This document shows, piece after piece, positions 17,627-26,597 of a stretch of 64,000 nt of DNA. How positions within the stretch are numbered: the stretch's first letter is position 1; each line of letters opens with the position of its first letter. The position numbers were made by a program, and so were the translations under genes. The stretch is from Rhizobium tumorigenes (GTDB lineage Bacteria > Pseudomonadota > Alphaproteobacteria > Rhizobiales > Rhizobiaceae): assembly GCF_003240565.2 (NCBI RefSeq), contig NZ_CP117257.1:310001-374000 (forward strand), given 5' to 3'. The notes under the pieces were generated by a model that worked only from the letters and a program-made list of their open reading frames with translations, searched no databases and was not told the origin of the DNA.

Positions 17627-18973
17627 TTACAAGCTGGACAAGCCCTTATCCATCGCATCGACGATCTCATCGATCTGCGACGCCTCTATGGTCAACGGCG
17701 GCGATAGGATGATCATGTTACCACCTTGGCGCACCAACACACCATTCTCTGCCGTTGCCTTAACAAAGCGCTTCATCATCTCGCCCCCGAGCGGCGTCTT
17801 GGCGGACCGATCGGAAACGAGTTCGACCGCTGCCATTAGACCCCGACCGCGCACGTCACCAACCAGCTCGTGCTTGTCCTTCATGCGCTGAAGTCCCGCC
17901 ATGAGGCGCTCACCGAGACGGCCAGCATTTTCGACCACGCCAAGCTCGCGTGTGAGCTTCAGGGTAGCAAGACCTGCCGCACATCCGGCAGGATGACCGG
18001 AGTTCGTGTATCCGTGGCCAACATTCGCGACCGGGCCCTTGGCGTTCTCGAAAGCCTGAGCAACCTTTTCGCCAATCATCGTCGCACCGAAAGGGAAGTA
18101 TCCGGAAGTGATCGCCTTTGCGAGAATCATCATATCCGGCTTCACGCCCCAGCCTCTTACGCCGGAATCGAAGCCGGTACGACCGAAACCGGTCACGACC
18201 TCGTCGGCGATTAGAAGCACGCCATACTTGTCGCAAACCTCACGCACCATCGGCCAGAAGCTGTCGTGCGGGACGATGATGCCACCAGCACCCTGAACCG
18301 GTTCAGCGATAAACGCCGCCACTGTCTCGGGACCCTGAAAGATAATTTCCTCCTCGAGCAGACGCACGCAAATCTGCGCGAGACGTTCCGGAGAAGTTTC
18401 GTCAAAAGCGTTACGGTAGGTAATCGGCGCGGGAATGTGGAAGCAACCCGGCATCAATGGCTCGTAGTTGCGGCGCAGATGAGCGCCGCCGCTAACGGAG
18501 GAGCCGCCGAAATGCGTGCCATGATACGAGCGCTTGAGGGAGATGAACTTGTAGCGGTCGTTCTGCCCCAGGATTTTCCAATACTGACGTGCAAGACGTA
18601 GAGCGGTTTCGACAGAGTCAGACCCGCCGGACGTGAAAAATACTCTTGTCATTCCGTCGGCACCGAACCAGTCGTCGACGAGAGTCTGGGCAAGCTCTTC
18701 CGCAACGCCGGTGGTGTTGCCTTTGAACACTGATGTATAGGCCAGTTGTTCGAGCTGCTTCGTGATCGCCTGAGTGATCGACGGCTGGCTGTAGCCGAGA
18801 TTAACGTTCCATAGCCCACCGACAGCATCCAGCAGTCGACCGTTGTCGTCGGTGACATAGACGCCGTCTCCGAAGGCGACGCGGCGCGGTGGGTCCATCA
18901 ACGTTTCTGATGGCGTATCGAAGGGACGCCAAAAGGATTGGACAGAATTGCTGTTCGCGGTTTTATTAGCCAT
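17627..18973 (-). CDS. Class III PLP-dependent aminotransferase (omega-amino acid/polyamine:pyruvate type)
   Basis: A 448-residue cytoplasmic enzyme. Family landmarks in order: FWRPFDTPSE near the start, VGGLWNVNLGY, FFTSGGSDSVETALRLARQY, YHGTHFGGSS, the PLP-aspartate segment LLIADEVVTGFGRTG, and the PLP lysine in ILAKAITSGYFPFGA. It resembles enzymes that transfer the amino group of beta-alanine, putrescine or similar amines to pyruvate, giving a semialdehyde. It lies 120 bases after the last gene of a polyamine-type ABC operon on the same strand. This supports import of an amine followed by transamination; a semialdehyde dehydrogenase gene (now broken) is nearby. Confidence 0.9.
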   Translation of the reverse strand: MANKTANSNSVQSFWRPFDTPSETLMDPPRRVAFGDGVYVTDDNGRLLDAVGGLWNVNLGYSQPSITQAITKQLEQLAYTSVFKGNTTGVAEELAQTLVDDWFGADGMTRVFFTSGGSDSVETALRLARQYWKILGQNDRYKFISLKRSYHGTHFGGSSVSGGAHLRRNYEPLMPGCFHIPAPITYRNAFDETSPERLAQICVRLLEEEIIFQGPETVAAFIAEPVQGAGGIIVPHDSFWPMVREVCDKYGVLLIADEVVTGFGRTGFDSGVRGWGVKPDMMILAKAITSGYFPFGATMIGEKVAQAFENAKGPVANVGHGYTNSGHPAGCAAGLATLKLTRELGVVENAGRLGERLMAGLQRMKDKHELVGDVRGRGLMAAVELVSDRSAKTPLGGEMMKRFVKATAENGVLVRQGGNMIILSPPLTIEASQIDEIVDAMDKGLSSL

Positions 18974-19093
18974 CTTTCGTCCTCACTTTGCAAGTGACAG
19001 TTATTGGGACCAACGCCATCAAAACATGCGCATCGGCTGTTTCGTTGAATTAGGCGAAAGCAAGCGAATTCGGACCGGCTTCCGCAATTGTGG

Positions 19094-19894
19094 CTAAAGC
19101 CGCGTTTGCGACCGGATTCGGAAGAAGGCGATACCCAGCAGCGGCAGCCCAATCGTGATCGCGACCATCACGGTTCCCAGCGCATTGATCTCAGGGCTCA
19201 CCGAGTCCCGGAGCATGCTGTAGATTTCAGTGGGGAGCGTTTCGGTGCCGATAGGCCGCCAAAATATCGAGGCGGTGACGTTGTCGAAGGACAGTGTGAA
19301 TGACAACAGCAGCCCTGCGACAACTGCGGGCATGAGCAGCGGCAGGGTAACTTCACGAAAAACCTGGAACCGGTTGGCACCTAGCGTCGCAGCCGCCTCC
19401 TCGAAGGTCCTCTGTATCGTGATGAGGCGCGCATGAACGACTAGAACGACATAGGGCAGCGCCAGCATAATATGTCCCATCAACAGTAAGCTGAAGCTGC
19501 GAGGCTGCTTGAACAACTGCATGAACAATAGAAGCCCCACGGCGAGAACGGTCTCGGGAACAAGAAGTGGTGTCAGCAGGAAGACGTTCATGAAGCGCTT
19601 GCCTCGAAATTCGTATCGGGCAAGCGCAATGGCGGCCAGCACGCCTACCAAGCCGCAGATTCCGGCTGTCAACACGCCGAGCACGAGCGACGTCTTGAGA
19701 GCCCGCATGACACTTTCGTCCTGAAACAGCTCGCCGAACCAGCGGAGCCCAACCCCTTGCATGGGAAAAGCAGCAAAGTCGGCAGTGTTGAACGAGAGCA
19801 GGATCACCGCGGCGACGGGTCCGAAGAGGAACATGTAGACCAGTGCCGTTAAGATTTTTAGCGGCCAGCCAACACCGGGTTGGTCAGCGTTCAT
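19094..19894 (-). CDS. Polyamine-type ABC transporter permease, PotC type
   Basis: A 266-residue inner-membrane permease of the PotC/BPD_transp_1 family with about six membrane segments. It has a clear EAA loop (FEEAAATLGANRFQVFREV) for ATPase docking. ATG 19894 is chosen because it overlaps the stop of the PotB-type gene (ATGA) and the mature permease homology starts there; an upstream in-frame extension lacks homology. Third of four transporter genes on the minus strand. Confidence 0.91.
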   Translation of the reverse strand: MNADQPGVGWPLKILTALVYMFLFGPVAAVILLSFNTADFAAFPMQGVGLRWFGELFQDESVMRALKTSLVLGVLTAGICGLVGVLAAIALARYEFRGKRFMNVFLLTPLLVPETVLAVGLLLFMQLFKQPRSFSLLLMGHIMLALPYVVLVVHARLITIQRTFEEAAATLGANRFQVFREVTLPLLMPAVVAGLLLSFTLSFDNVTASIFWRPIGTETLPTEIYSMLRDSVSPEINALGTVMVAITIGLPLLGIAFFRIRSQTRL

Positions 19895-20772
19895 CGCGTC
19901 AATCCTTTCGTGATGGAGCCGATGCCAAGGAAGCGGCTGTAAATGGCGGTGAGGACAAGGAGAAGGAATGTCAATGCGAGCGACAAAACCGCGCCCATCG
20001 GCCAATTCAGCTCAAGGCTGATGGTGTCGGCGATGATGTTGCCGAACATGAAATTGTCCGGACCGCCCAACAGGGCTGGCGTGATGTAAGTGCCGGCAGC
20101 CAGGACAAGCGACAGGAGGACGCCAGAGCATAGTCCTGGAAAGGACAGCGGGAGGGTTATTTCCAGGAACGCCTGCCATGACGTGCAGCCCAGCGTTCGA
20201 GCGGCGTGAAGCAAGTTTCGGTCGATGCCATCAATGCTCACATAGATGTTCAAGATGACGTAGGGCAGCACAAAACTCAGTATGCCAAGTATCACCGAGA
20301 ATTCCGTGTATAGAAGCTTGAGCGGGGTATCGGTTAGGCCAAGTCCCATCAGCAACGCATTTATGGCGCCTCTCTCTCCCAGAATATTGATCCAGGCAAG
20401 GTTTCTGATGATGAAGCTGATCCAGAAGGGAAGCACGATCAAGATCAACAGGAACGGGCGCCAGACGCGGGAGCTGAAGGCGATCGTGTAGGCCACCGGG
20501 TAGGCGATAAAGACCGCAATCACTGTTGTCTCAAGAGCGACGCGCATCGTCTTCCAGAGCCCCAAATAATAATAGGAGTCCGAAAAGAACATTTTCCAGT
20601 TATCGAGACTGTAGCCTGGTGCGTCCCGGCCACCACCTATATAGGTGTTGAAGCTGTAGCGGATCATGGTCGCTGTCGGCACGACGATCAGCAGAACAAG
20701 CAGGACCAGCGCCGGTGTCAAAAGCAGGAGGATCCGCAGCCTGTCATTTTTTTGGGAGTGAGCCGCTGCCAT
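19891..20772 (-). CDS. Polyamine-type ABC transporter permease, PotB type
   Basis: A 293-residue permease of the PotB family. It has an N-terminal membrane anchor (LLTPALVLLVLLIVV), a periplasmic loop containing YSLDNWKMFFSD, then a BPD_transp_1 domain with the EAA loop LLHAARTLGCTSWQAFLEI. It starts one base after the ATPase gene's stop and overlaps the PotC-type gene by four bases, indicating tight co-translation. Confidence 0.91.
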   Translation of the reverse strand: MAAAHSQKNDRLRILLLLTPALVLLVLLIVVPTATMIRYSFNTYIGGGRDAPGYSLDNWKMFFSDSYYYLGLWKTMRVALETTVIAVFIAYPVAYTIAFSSRVWRPFLLILIVLPFWISFIIRNLAWINILGERGAINALLMGLGLTDTPLKLLYTEFSVILGILSFVLPYVILNIYVSIDGIDRNLLHAARTLGCTSWQAFLEITLPLSFPGLCSGVLLSLVLAAGTYITPALLGGPDNFMFGNIIADTISLELNWPMGAVLSLALTFLLLVLTAIYSRFLGIGSITKGLTR

Positions 20773-20773
20773 C

Positions 20774-21865
20774 TCAGATCCTTCCTTCTATCGGAAGATA
20801 TTGACCGTCAGCGTCGAGAAGGGTGATCCGCGCCGGGTCGAAATTCAGTTCGGCGAGATCCCCGACGTGAAGAGGATGACGATCGTCCCCAGCAGATGCA
20901 GCGACGGGTGTCCCTTCAAGATCGATGACATACGCTGTCTTGTCCCCAAGGAACGTCCGCTCGATAACCTTTCCGAGATGAAGCGCAGGGTTCGCCGATT
21001 GCTGAGCGACGCTGACCTTAATATGCGCCGAGCGAACAACCGCCTCGATCGTATCGCCGACCTTCGCACCAACATTTCCGGATAGACGGGTTTGCACGCC
21101 GCCTATATCGATGAGGAAAGATCTTTCGGCGCTCTCAACGACCTTGGCTTTTAAAAGGTTCGCGTGACCAATGAACTCAGCAACAAAACGGGACCTCGGC
21201 GTGCGGTAAATTTCCTCGGGCGTACCTGTCTGAACGATGCATCCGTCCTTCATCACGACCACAAGATCGGCCATTGCCAGAGCCTCTTCCTGATCGTGAG
21301 TAACGAATAACGTGGTGATGCCGGTTGCCTGCTGGAGAGCGCGAATCTCGCTGCGCATATCAGCACGCAGATTGGCGTCCAGTGCCGAGAGCGGTTCATC
21401 CAGAAGCAGGACGTCCGGTTTGGTGACGATCGCGCGCGCAATGGCGATGCGCTGTTGCTGGCCGCCGGACAGTTGTGAAGGATACCGATTTGCCGTGTGC
21501 GGAAGCCGAACCATTTCCAAGGCATCCATAACCTGTTGCTTGATGTCCGCTTTTGGAAAGCCGCGATATTTCAGGCCGAAAGCAATGTTGTCGAAAACGG
21601 TTTTGTGCGGGAACAAGGCATAGTTCTGAAACACTAGGCCGACATTTCGCTTATGGACCGGAACGTCCGTTACCGGCCGACCGTTGATCAAAATCTCGCC
21701 GGTCGTGTTGCCTGCAAGGCCAGCGACCGAGCGAAGCAAGGTCGTCTTGCCACAGCCAGAGGGTCCAAGCAACGCAACGAAGGCGCCGGTTTCAACGACG
21801 AGATTGATGTCCTTCACCGCAACGACTGGGCCGTAGCGGAGCGTGGTAGATCGAAATTCAAGCAT
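20774..21865 (-). CDS. Polyamine-type ABC transporter ATPase, PotA type
   Basis: About 363 residues. One ABC domain contains Walker A GPSGCGKTT, the signature LSGGQQQR, Walker B LLLDEPLSALD and the switch His in LFVTHDQEEA. A C-terminal TOBE domain (from about residue 240) follows. It couples ATP hydrolysis to import by the two permeases. ATG 21865 is preferred because the ABC fold begins at once (MLEFRSTTLRYG). A start 15 codons upstream is possible. Confidence 0.92.
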   Translation of the reverse strand: MLEFRSTTLRYGPVVAVKDINLVVETGAFVALLGPSGCGKTTLLRSVAGLAGNTTGEILINGRPVTDVPVHKRNVGLVFQNYALFPHKTVFDNIAFGLKYRGFPKADIKQQVMDALEMVRLPHTANRYPSQLSGGQQQRIAIARAIVTKPDVLLLDEPLSALDANLRADMRSEIRALQQATGITTLFVTHDQEEALAMADLVVVMKDGCIVQTGTPEEIYRTPRSRFVAEFIGHANLLKAKVVESAERSFLIDIGGVQTRLSGNVGAKVGDTIEAVVRSAHIKVSVAQQSANPALHLGKVIERTFLGDKTAYVIDLEGTPVAASAGDDRHPLHVGDLAELNFDPARITLLDADGQYLPIEGRI

Positions 21866-21946
21866 GATAGGGTCGTGTTCCTGTGATAGGGTGTGGGAAG
21901 AGGTTCGCATTTGGCCGCCTCTGACGCGGCCATCTGTGCGAAAGAC

Positions 21947-23062
21947 TCATGCACCCCTGGCGACACGCTGCCACTGCGGTTCAAGCTTGTCGATCTGTTC
22001 TGCCCAGTAAGCTCCGTCGGGGATATTGAAACCCTCAAACGTTCCGCTGGGATCAAAGCCCGGCTGGTTCTTCAACTGATCCGGGAAGTTCGTCTTTCTC
22101 GGATCAAGCGCGGAGCCGTTATTTGTGCGCATGCAATATTCGAAGTTGATCTCCGGCTTGAGCATGAGATCAAGGAGCTTTTCGCAAGGCTCCATCGGCG
22201 CGCCTTTCAGGACGAACAAGTTCTGGACCCAGGCCTGGCACTGCTCAGGCTCCAGGTACTCGATCGGGTAATTGTCTTTTTTCAGCGCCACGGCACGGGT
22301 CGACCAAATCTCGGCGACGACAACCTCTTCCTTTGCAAGAAGGTCCATAACTTCCGAGCCGGACTCCCAGTATTTCTTGACCAGTGGACGCTGCTCCCGA
22401 AGCGCGGCAAAGATTGCATTGGTGTCGCTGAATTTGTTCGGATCCTGGCCCGTGTAAAGGGCCGCCGACCAGATACGGTCGAGTGCGTAGTTGCTCAACG
22501 CGGTTTTGCCGGAGAAGCGCTTGTCCCACAGCAACTTGTAGCCGAGAATTTTCGCCTCTTCGCGCGAAACATGCTTCGTATTGTAGGCAATCCCGGTCGT
22601 CCCGTAGAGATAGGGAATTGCCGAAAGCTTGCCATTCGGCGTCAGCTTACGCATCTGTTCGATCAAAACCGGAGAAACGAGCTTCAGGTTTGGGATCTTG
22701 TCCTCATTGAGCTCAGAATTGGCTCCTAGATCGACGTAGCGCTTGTACATGTCGAAACCGGCATTGGAAAAAACGCTAAGATCACCAGCGCCGCCCGACT
22801 TCAGACGGGTGATGATTTCGGTTTCGTCGCCAAATGTGCCTTCGACAACCTCAATGCCGGTGGTCTGAGTGAAGGGTGTGAAAACCACTTCATGCATGTT
22901 CTTTTTACTCTGGCCACCATAACCGTAGAAAGTTATCTTTTCGCCGGCCGCCCAGCTCGGACCCGCGCGCATTGCTACCAACGCGGCAGCCGATCCCAAT
23001 CCTAGAAGATTGAAGTCACGGCGACTTATACCCGCTTCCATTTTTCCTTTGTTCCCAGACAT
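21947..23062 (-). CDS. Polyamine-type ABC transporter solute-binding protein, Tat-exported
   Basis: About 371 residues, periplasmic (PotD/SBP_bac_8 type). The N-terminus has a twin-arginine signal (SRRDFNLLGLGSAAALVAM) ending near WAAGEKITFYGYGG, where the mature protein begins. Tat export of such binding proteins is frequent in rhizobia. ATG 23062 follows an AGGGGAA ribosome-binding site; a start 16 codons upstream lacks one. First gene of the transporter-aminotransferase operon and divergent from IclR regulator 3 across 180 bases. Substrate is inferred to be a polyamine-like cation. Confidence 0.9.
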   Translation of the reverse strand: MSGNKGKMEAGISRRDFNLLGLGSAAALVAMRAGPSWAAGEKITFYGYGGQSKKNMHEVVFTPFTQTTGIEVVEGTFGDETEIITRLKSGGAGDLSVFSNAGFDMYKRYVDLGANSELNEDKIPNLKLVSPVLIEQMRKLTPNGKLSAIPYLYGTTGIAYNTKHVSREEAKILGYKLLWDKRFSGKTALSNYALDRIWSAALYTGQDPNKFSDTNAIFAALREQRPLVKKYWESGSEVMDLLAKEEVVVAEIWSTRAVALKKDNYPIEYLEPEQCQAWVQNLFVLKGAPMEPCEKLLDLMLKPEINFEYCMRTNNGSALDPRKTNFPDQLKNQPGFDPSGTFEGFNIPDGAYWAEQIDKLEPQWQRVARGA

Positions 23063-23242
23063 GGAATTCCCCTTTTTTTGCTTGTCATATTGATCAACAG
23101 CCCAGTTCATAAGAGCCGAGCAGAATTCACTGCTAATTAATGACTTCTAACAATGAGGGATGTTGATATATCGACCCAAATCTGCAATTTTCTTTCACCA
23201 TATGGAATAAATTATCGCGCAGTAAGGGATTAGCGTCAACTT

Positions 23243-24058
23243 ATGGAAAATCACGAGCCATCTCAATCAAGCTTAGGAAAGGCGGTCCTCCTATTGAAAG
23301 CCATTTCCGGATCGGGCGCCGGTGGTGCGCGCCTCAAGGATATCGCCCGTGGCATAGATACCAGTTTGCCAACGGTACATCGTTTGTTGAAGACTTTGAT
23401 TAGCGAGGGCCTTGTCGTGCAATCAGACAAAAACTACCGGCTCTCATACGAATTCTTCTGTATGGCTGCCAAATCAAGGCAGATGAACAGCATATCAGGA
23501 GCCGCCAGACCATCGCTACTGCGTGTATTCGGCATACTGAAAGAAGCCGTCATTTTGATCGAGCGCTCGAAATTTGACGCCATATGCACGGATTGCTTCT
23601 GGGGAAGCCATCCTATCAGGACGTTTTACGGCGGCGTCGGAGGGCGCGTCCCACTGGGTGTTGGGCAAGGCGCGTTGGCCATTCTCGCATTTCAGCCTGA
23701 CGAGGAGCGCGAGCAGATCATCCGTTTCAACATGCCACGGATTACCGCCGAATATCCGATCGATGAACTTGATTTGAGAACGATGATTAATGAGATCAGG
23801 GAAATACGAGCGGCGACTATCGACTTCAATATCAATGATGGCATTTCTGCGATTGCTGTCCCGATCTTTGATATGGCGGGGATTGCACTCGCATCACTTA
23901 GCGTCGCAGCCCCCCTTGGGAGACTCTCCGGCTCGCGCCAGAAGACCGTAATCGACCTTCTCGCAAAGGAGGCGCGCCTGATTTCCGAGGCTTTGAATCC
24001 TCTGGGGCAGATCGAGGAACCCGTTGCCTGGGGCGAAGCAGCGTCAAAACTGGTTTGA
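23243..24058 (+). CDS. IclR-family transcriptional regulator 3
   Basis: A 271-residue IclR protein. The N-terminal winged helix-turn-helix contains ARLKDIARGIDTSLPTVHRL and the C-terminal effector domain contains VPLGVGQGALA and AIAVPIFD. It is transcribed away from the polyamine-type operon; the 180-base gap between the two start codons is AT-rich. This head-to-head arrangement strongly suggests that it controls that operon. Confidence 0.9.
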   Translation: MENHEPSQSSLGKAVLLLKAISGSGAGGARLKDIARGIDTSLPTVHRLLKTLISEGLVVQSDKNYRLSYEFFCMAAKSRQMNSISGAARPSLLRVFGILKEAVILIERSKFDAICTDCFWGSHPIRTFYGGVGGRVPLGVGQGALAILAFQPDEEREQIIRFNMPRITAEYPIDELDLRTMINEIREIRAATIDFNINDGISAIAVPIFDMAGIALASLSVAAPLGRLSGSRQKTVIDLLAKEARLISEALNPLGQIEEPVAWGEAASKLV

Positions 24059-24334
24059 CGCGACTGCGTGGACGCCAGATGTTCGGGCCACATAAATGGA
24101 TAGCAGTTGAACGATCAGGGGACCTCAGACATGATAAATGTATGAAGGTGGTGAAGCCGCGTGCCGCGGCTTCGAGTGAGACACTTATGGGCTTGACAGG
24201 TCGCGGAAATAGCGCCGATTTTTCCGCCGATCCTGGCTAGACGGCTCGAAGACAGGCCGTGATGAGGCTTTTTCAGCGGCCGTTGTCGGCCCATTTTGTC
24301 GTCATCCGCCTGGTTCGGCGGATTCCGGGCGCGA

Positions 24335-25459
24335 TTAGGCTGTCGCCAGCAGCTTTGGCAGCCTCACCAGATTATAAGCGGTGGCTGTCAGTGTGAACAT
24401 CCAGCCGACGCGATCCTTTCCACGATGGCGGGTCTTACGCATTCCGCCGCTGGTCTTGGCCCAAGCGAACACTTCCTCGATACGCTTGCGAATGCGCTGA
24501 CTGACAGCGTAGCCAGGGTGATGGGTGGTGCGACCGTCGATGGCCGAGCGTCGGTTCGTCGTGTTTTGGGCGACGTGTGGCGTCACCTTTGCGTCCCACA
24601 AGGCAGCAACGAAATCGGCCGTATCGTAGGCTTTGTCTGCAGCCAATGTGATGCGATGACGACCATCCATGCGGCCCACCATATCCAGTGCCGCCTCGCG
24701 CTCGGCGGTTCCGGTCGCATGGGTCAGCGTGGCGTCAACAACCAAACCATTGCGGATTTCCATGGTGACGTGGCCCATGTGGCAAAGCCTGGCCGCCTGG
24801 CCACGGGCCTTCTTATAAAGCCTGGCGTCCGGGTCGGTGGTCGATGCGTGGGTTGCGTTGCTGCGCTTCTCGCCGTGGAAATCGCGCTCAGAGTTGCGGC
24901 CTTTGGCTTCTGGCGGCTGTTTCTCTTCAGCGCCAGAGCCGCTGCCGTCGGTGTCGCCACCATCTGTGTCGTCCTTGGGCTTGAAGCTCTTCATGCTGGC
25001 CCAGGCTTCGATCAAGGTGCCGTCCACCGAGAAGTGGTCGTCTGACAGCAATGCTTTCACCCGCGGCTGGCTCAGCAACGCGGCCAGAAACTTGGCGGCG
25101 ATATCGCCAGCCAAGAGCCGCTCACGGTTCTTGGTGAACACGGTGACGTCCCAGATCGGCGCGTCCATCGACAAGCCGACGAACCAGCGGAACAGCAGAT
25201 TGTAGTCCATCTGCTCCATGAGCTGACGCTCCGAGCGGATCGTGTAAAAGGCCTGCAACAACAGAGCGCGCAGCAGCTTCTCCGGCGGGATCGACGGACG
25301 GCCGATCGCTGAATACATCGCCTCGAAATCCGGCGACAAAACTTCCAGCGCCTCGTCTACAATCGCGCGGATCGCCCGCAGCGGATGGCTTGTCGGAACC
25401 CGGGCTTCGCAGCTCACATAAGAAAACAAACCCGCCGTCTGGATATCATTACCGCGCAT
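24335..25459 (-). CDS. IS5-family transposase
   Basis: About 374 residues, intact. An N-terminal DUF772-type region (SHPLRAIRAIVDEAL, RPSIPPEKLLRALLLQ) precedes a DDE domain with HFSVDGTLIEAW, LAADKAYDT and RIEEVFAWAK. A low-complexity Asp/Gly stretch (DDTDGGDTDGSGSGAEE) interrupts the catalytic domain, as in several rhizobial IS5 members. Terminal repeats were not pinned down. A fragment of the 3' end of a sister copy lies at 57688-57840. Confidence 0.88.
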   Translation of the reverse strand: MRGNDIQTAGLFSYVSCEARVPTSHPLRAIRAIVDEALEVLSPDFEAMYSAIGRPSIPPEKLLRALLLQAFYTIRSERQLMEQMDYNLLFRWFVGLSMDAPIWDVTVFTKNRERLLAGDIAAKFLAALLSQPRVKALLSDDHFSVDGTLIEAWASMKSFKPKDDTDGGDTDGSGSGAEEKQPPEAKGRNSERDFHGEKRSNATHASTTDPDARLYKKARGQAARLCHMGHVTMEIRNGLVVDATLTHATGTAEREAALDMVGRMDGRHRITLAADKAYDTADFVAALWDAKVTPHVAQNTTNRRSAIDGRTTHHPGYAVSQRIRKRIEEVFAWAKTSGGMRKTRHRGKDRVGWMFTLTATAYNLVRLPKLLATA

Positions 25460-25562
25460 GTCCTGCTCCTGCCGACCAATCACTCAGGCATGGAATCATG
25501 GCAGTCCGTTCACAGCAAGGGCCTTTTTCCGCATCCTGTTAATGGTAGGACCGACCCCAGCA

Positions 25563-25952
25563 CTATTGGCATGGATCAGGCAGTTTCCAGCCAAGAGTGC
25601 GTTGCAGTCTAGCGTAGCGACCATCGCCGTGCGCCAGAGCGAGATTGGCAAACAGCCGCGGAACGCGCTGATAGAGAACCGACTGATCGTCCCGGCATGC
25701 TTTGTAGCCCAGGGCGCAGGCCAACCAACTTTTGCCAACGCCCGAATGACCGCAGATGGCGAGATTGTCGTGCGCGTCGATCCAGTCTCCAGCGATGAGC
25801 TTCATGAATAGCGCCCGATCAAGTCCACGCTCACTGCGGTAGTCGACATCCTCTGGCACGGCATGATGGCGCAACTTGGCAAACCGCAGTCGAGCGGCAA
25901 GCTTGCGATCGTGACGAGAGCTCCAGCACACCTGAAAGGACGAACTTCTCAC
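25563..25952 (-). pseudogene. IS21 helper ATPase (IstB) fragment
   Basis: The middle of an IstB protein is readable: ARLRFAKLRHHAVPEDVDYR, then Walker A GHSGVGKSWLACALG. Both the N-terminal part and the Walker B onward are missing, so this is about half of the usual 240-odd residues. An IS21-type end lies just to its right (see 25976-26050). Confidence 0.75.
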
Positions 25953-25975
25953 CAGCAGGACATCCCGACAAACAC

Positions 25976-26050
25976 CCCATTCAGGGGGCGACTAATTCTC
26001 GGAATTGGGGGGGCGGCATCATTTCGGAACAAGGGGCGACATGCCTCGGA
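25976..26050. repeat. IS21-type terminal sequence (copy 1)
   Basis: The stretch with a G-run followed by CGGAACAAGGGGCGAC and CGGAATT is the sort of end found on IS21 elements of this group. A closely similar stretch (CGGAACAAGGGGCGGC) occurs at 63655-63705, immediately upstream of virA, without an IS21 gene beside it. Confidence 0.5.
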
Positions 26051-26590
26051 ATTTGCAGCATGAACCCGACGCAATATCCATAGGTCGGCATCTCGGAGAT
26101 GATCGCTTTGATCTCCTCCACAAGGTCATGATCAGCGAGCGGAGGCCGTCCACGCGCTTTTGAAGGAACCAGCTTGACGCGTTCTGTAATATTGGATCGG
26201 GCAACACCCAAAGTCTCGCACACCGCCGTCATCGGGAATTTCCCTTCGGCAGCGATAGCGAGAGCAACATATGTTTTTTTGGGCCGGTGGCGATCTCAAG
26301 CGCGTCTTTGAGAATCTCGCCTTCCATCGGCTTTTTTCCAAGCAGTCGCTGCAACTCTTTGACCTGGTTCTGAAGGGAACGATATTCGGAGGCCGGGACG
26401 ACATCTTCTTGCGCAGCAGTTGCCGTTAGAGCCCCTTGGCTGGCCAGCTTACGCTAGGTGAACACCTGGTTCGGCTGAATCCCATAGCGGCGAGCAACAA
26501 TGCTCACTGTAGCATCCGGCTCATATGTCGTAAGCACACGGTGAGGGCCGTCTTGCGAGGTTGATGCGAACATCGGAAGTCCTAGTGCAA
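25981..26590 (-). pseudogene. Decayed IS3-family (IS2-like) transposase genes
   Basis: Reading from 26590 downward gives an OrfA-like segment (EPDATVSIVARRYGIQPNQVF), then an in-frame TAG where the family has Trp. After it come a coiled segment (NQVKELQRLLGKKPMEGEIL) and a start of OrfB (KFPMTAVCETLGVARSNI, EMPTYGY) that breaks off at about 26050. Stop and frame changes show that it is dead. Confidence 0.7.
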
Positions 26591-26597
26591 ACACTAG

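Noticed and set aside
25481..25562. Possible end of the IS5 element at 24335-25459
   Set aside because: No matching inverted repeat could be found at the other side by eye, so borders were not given.
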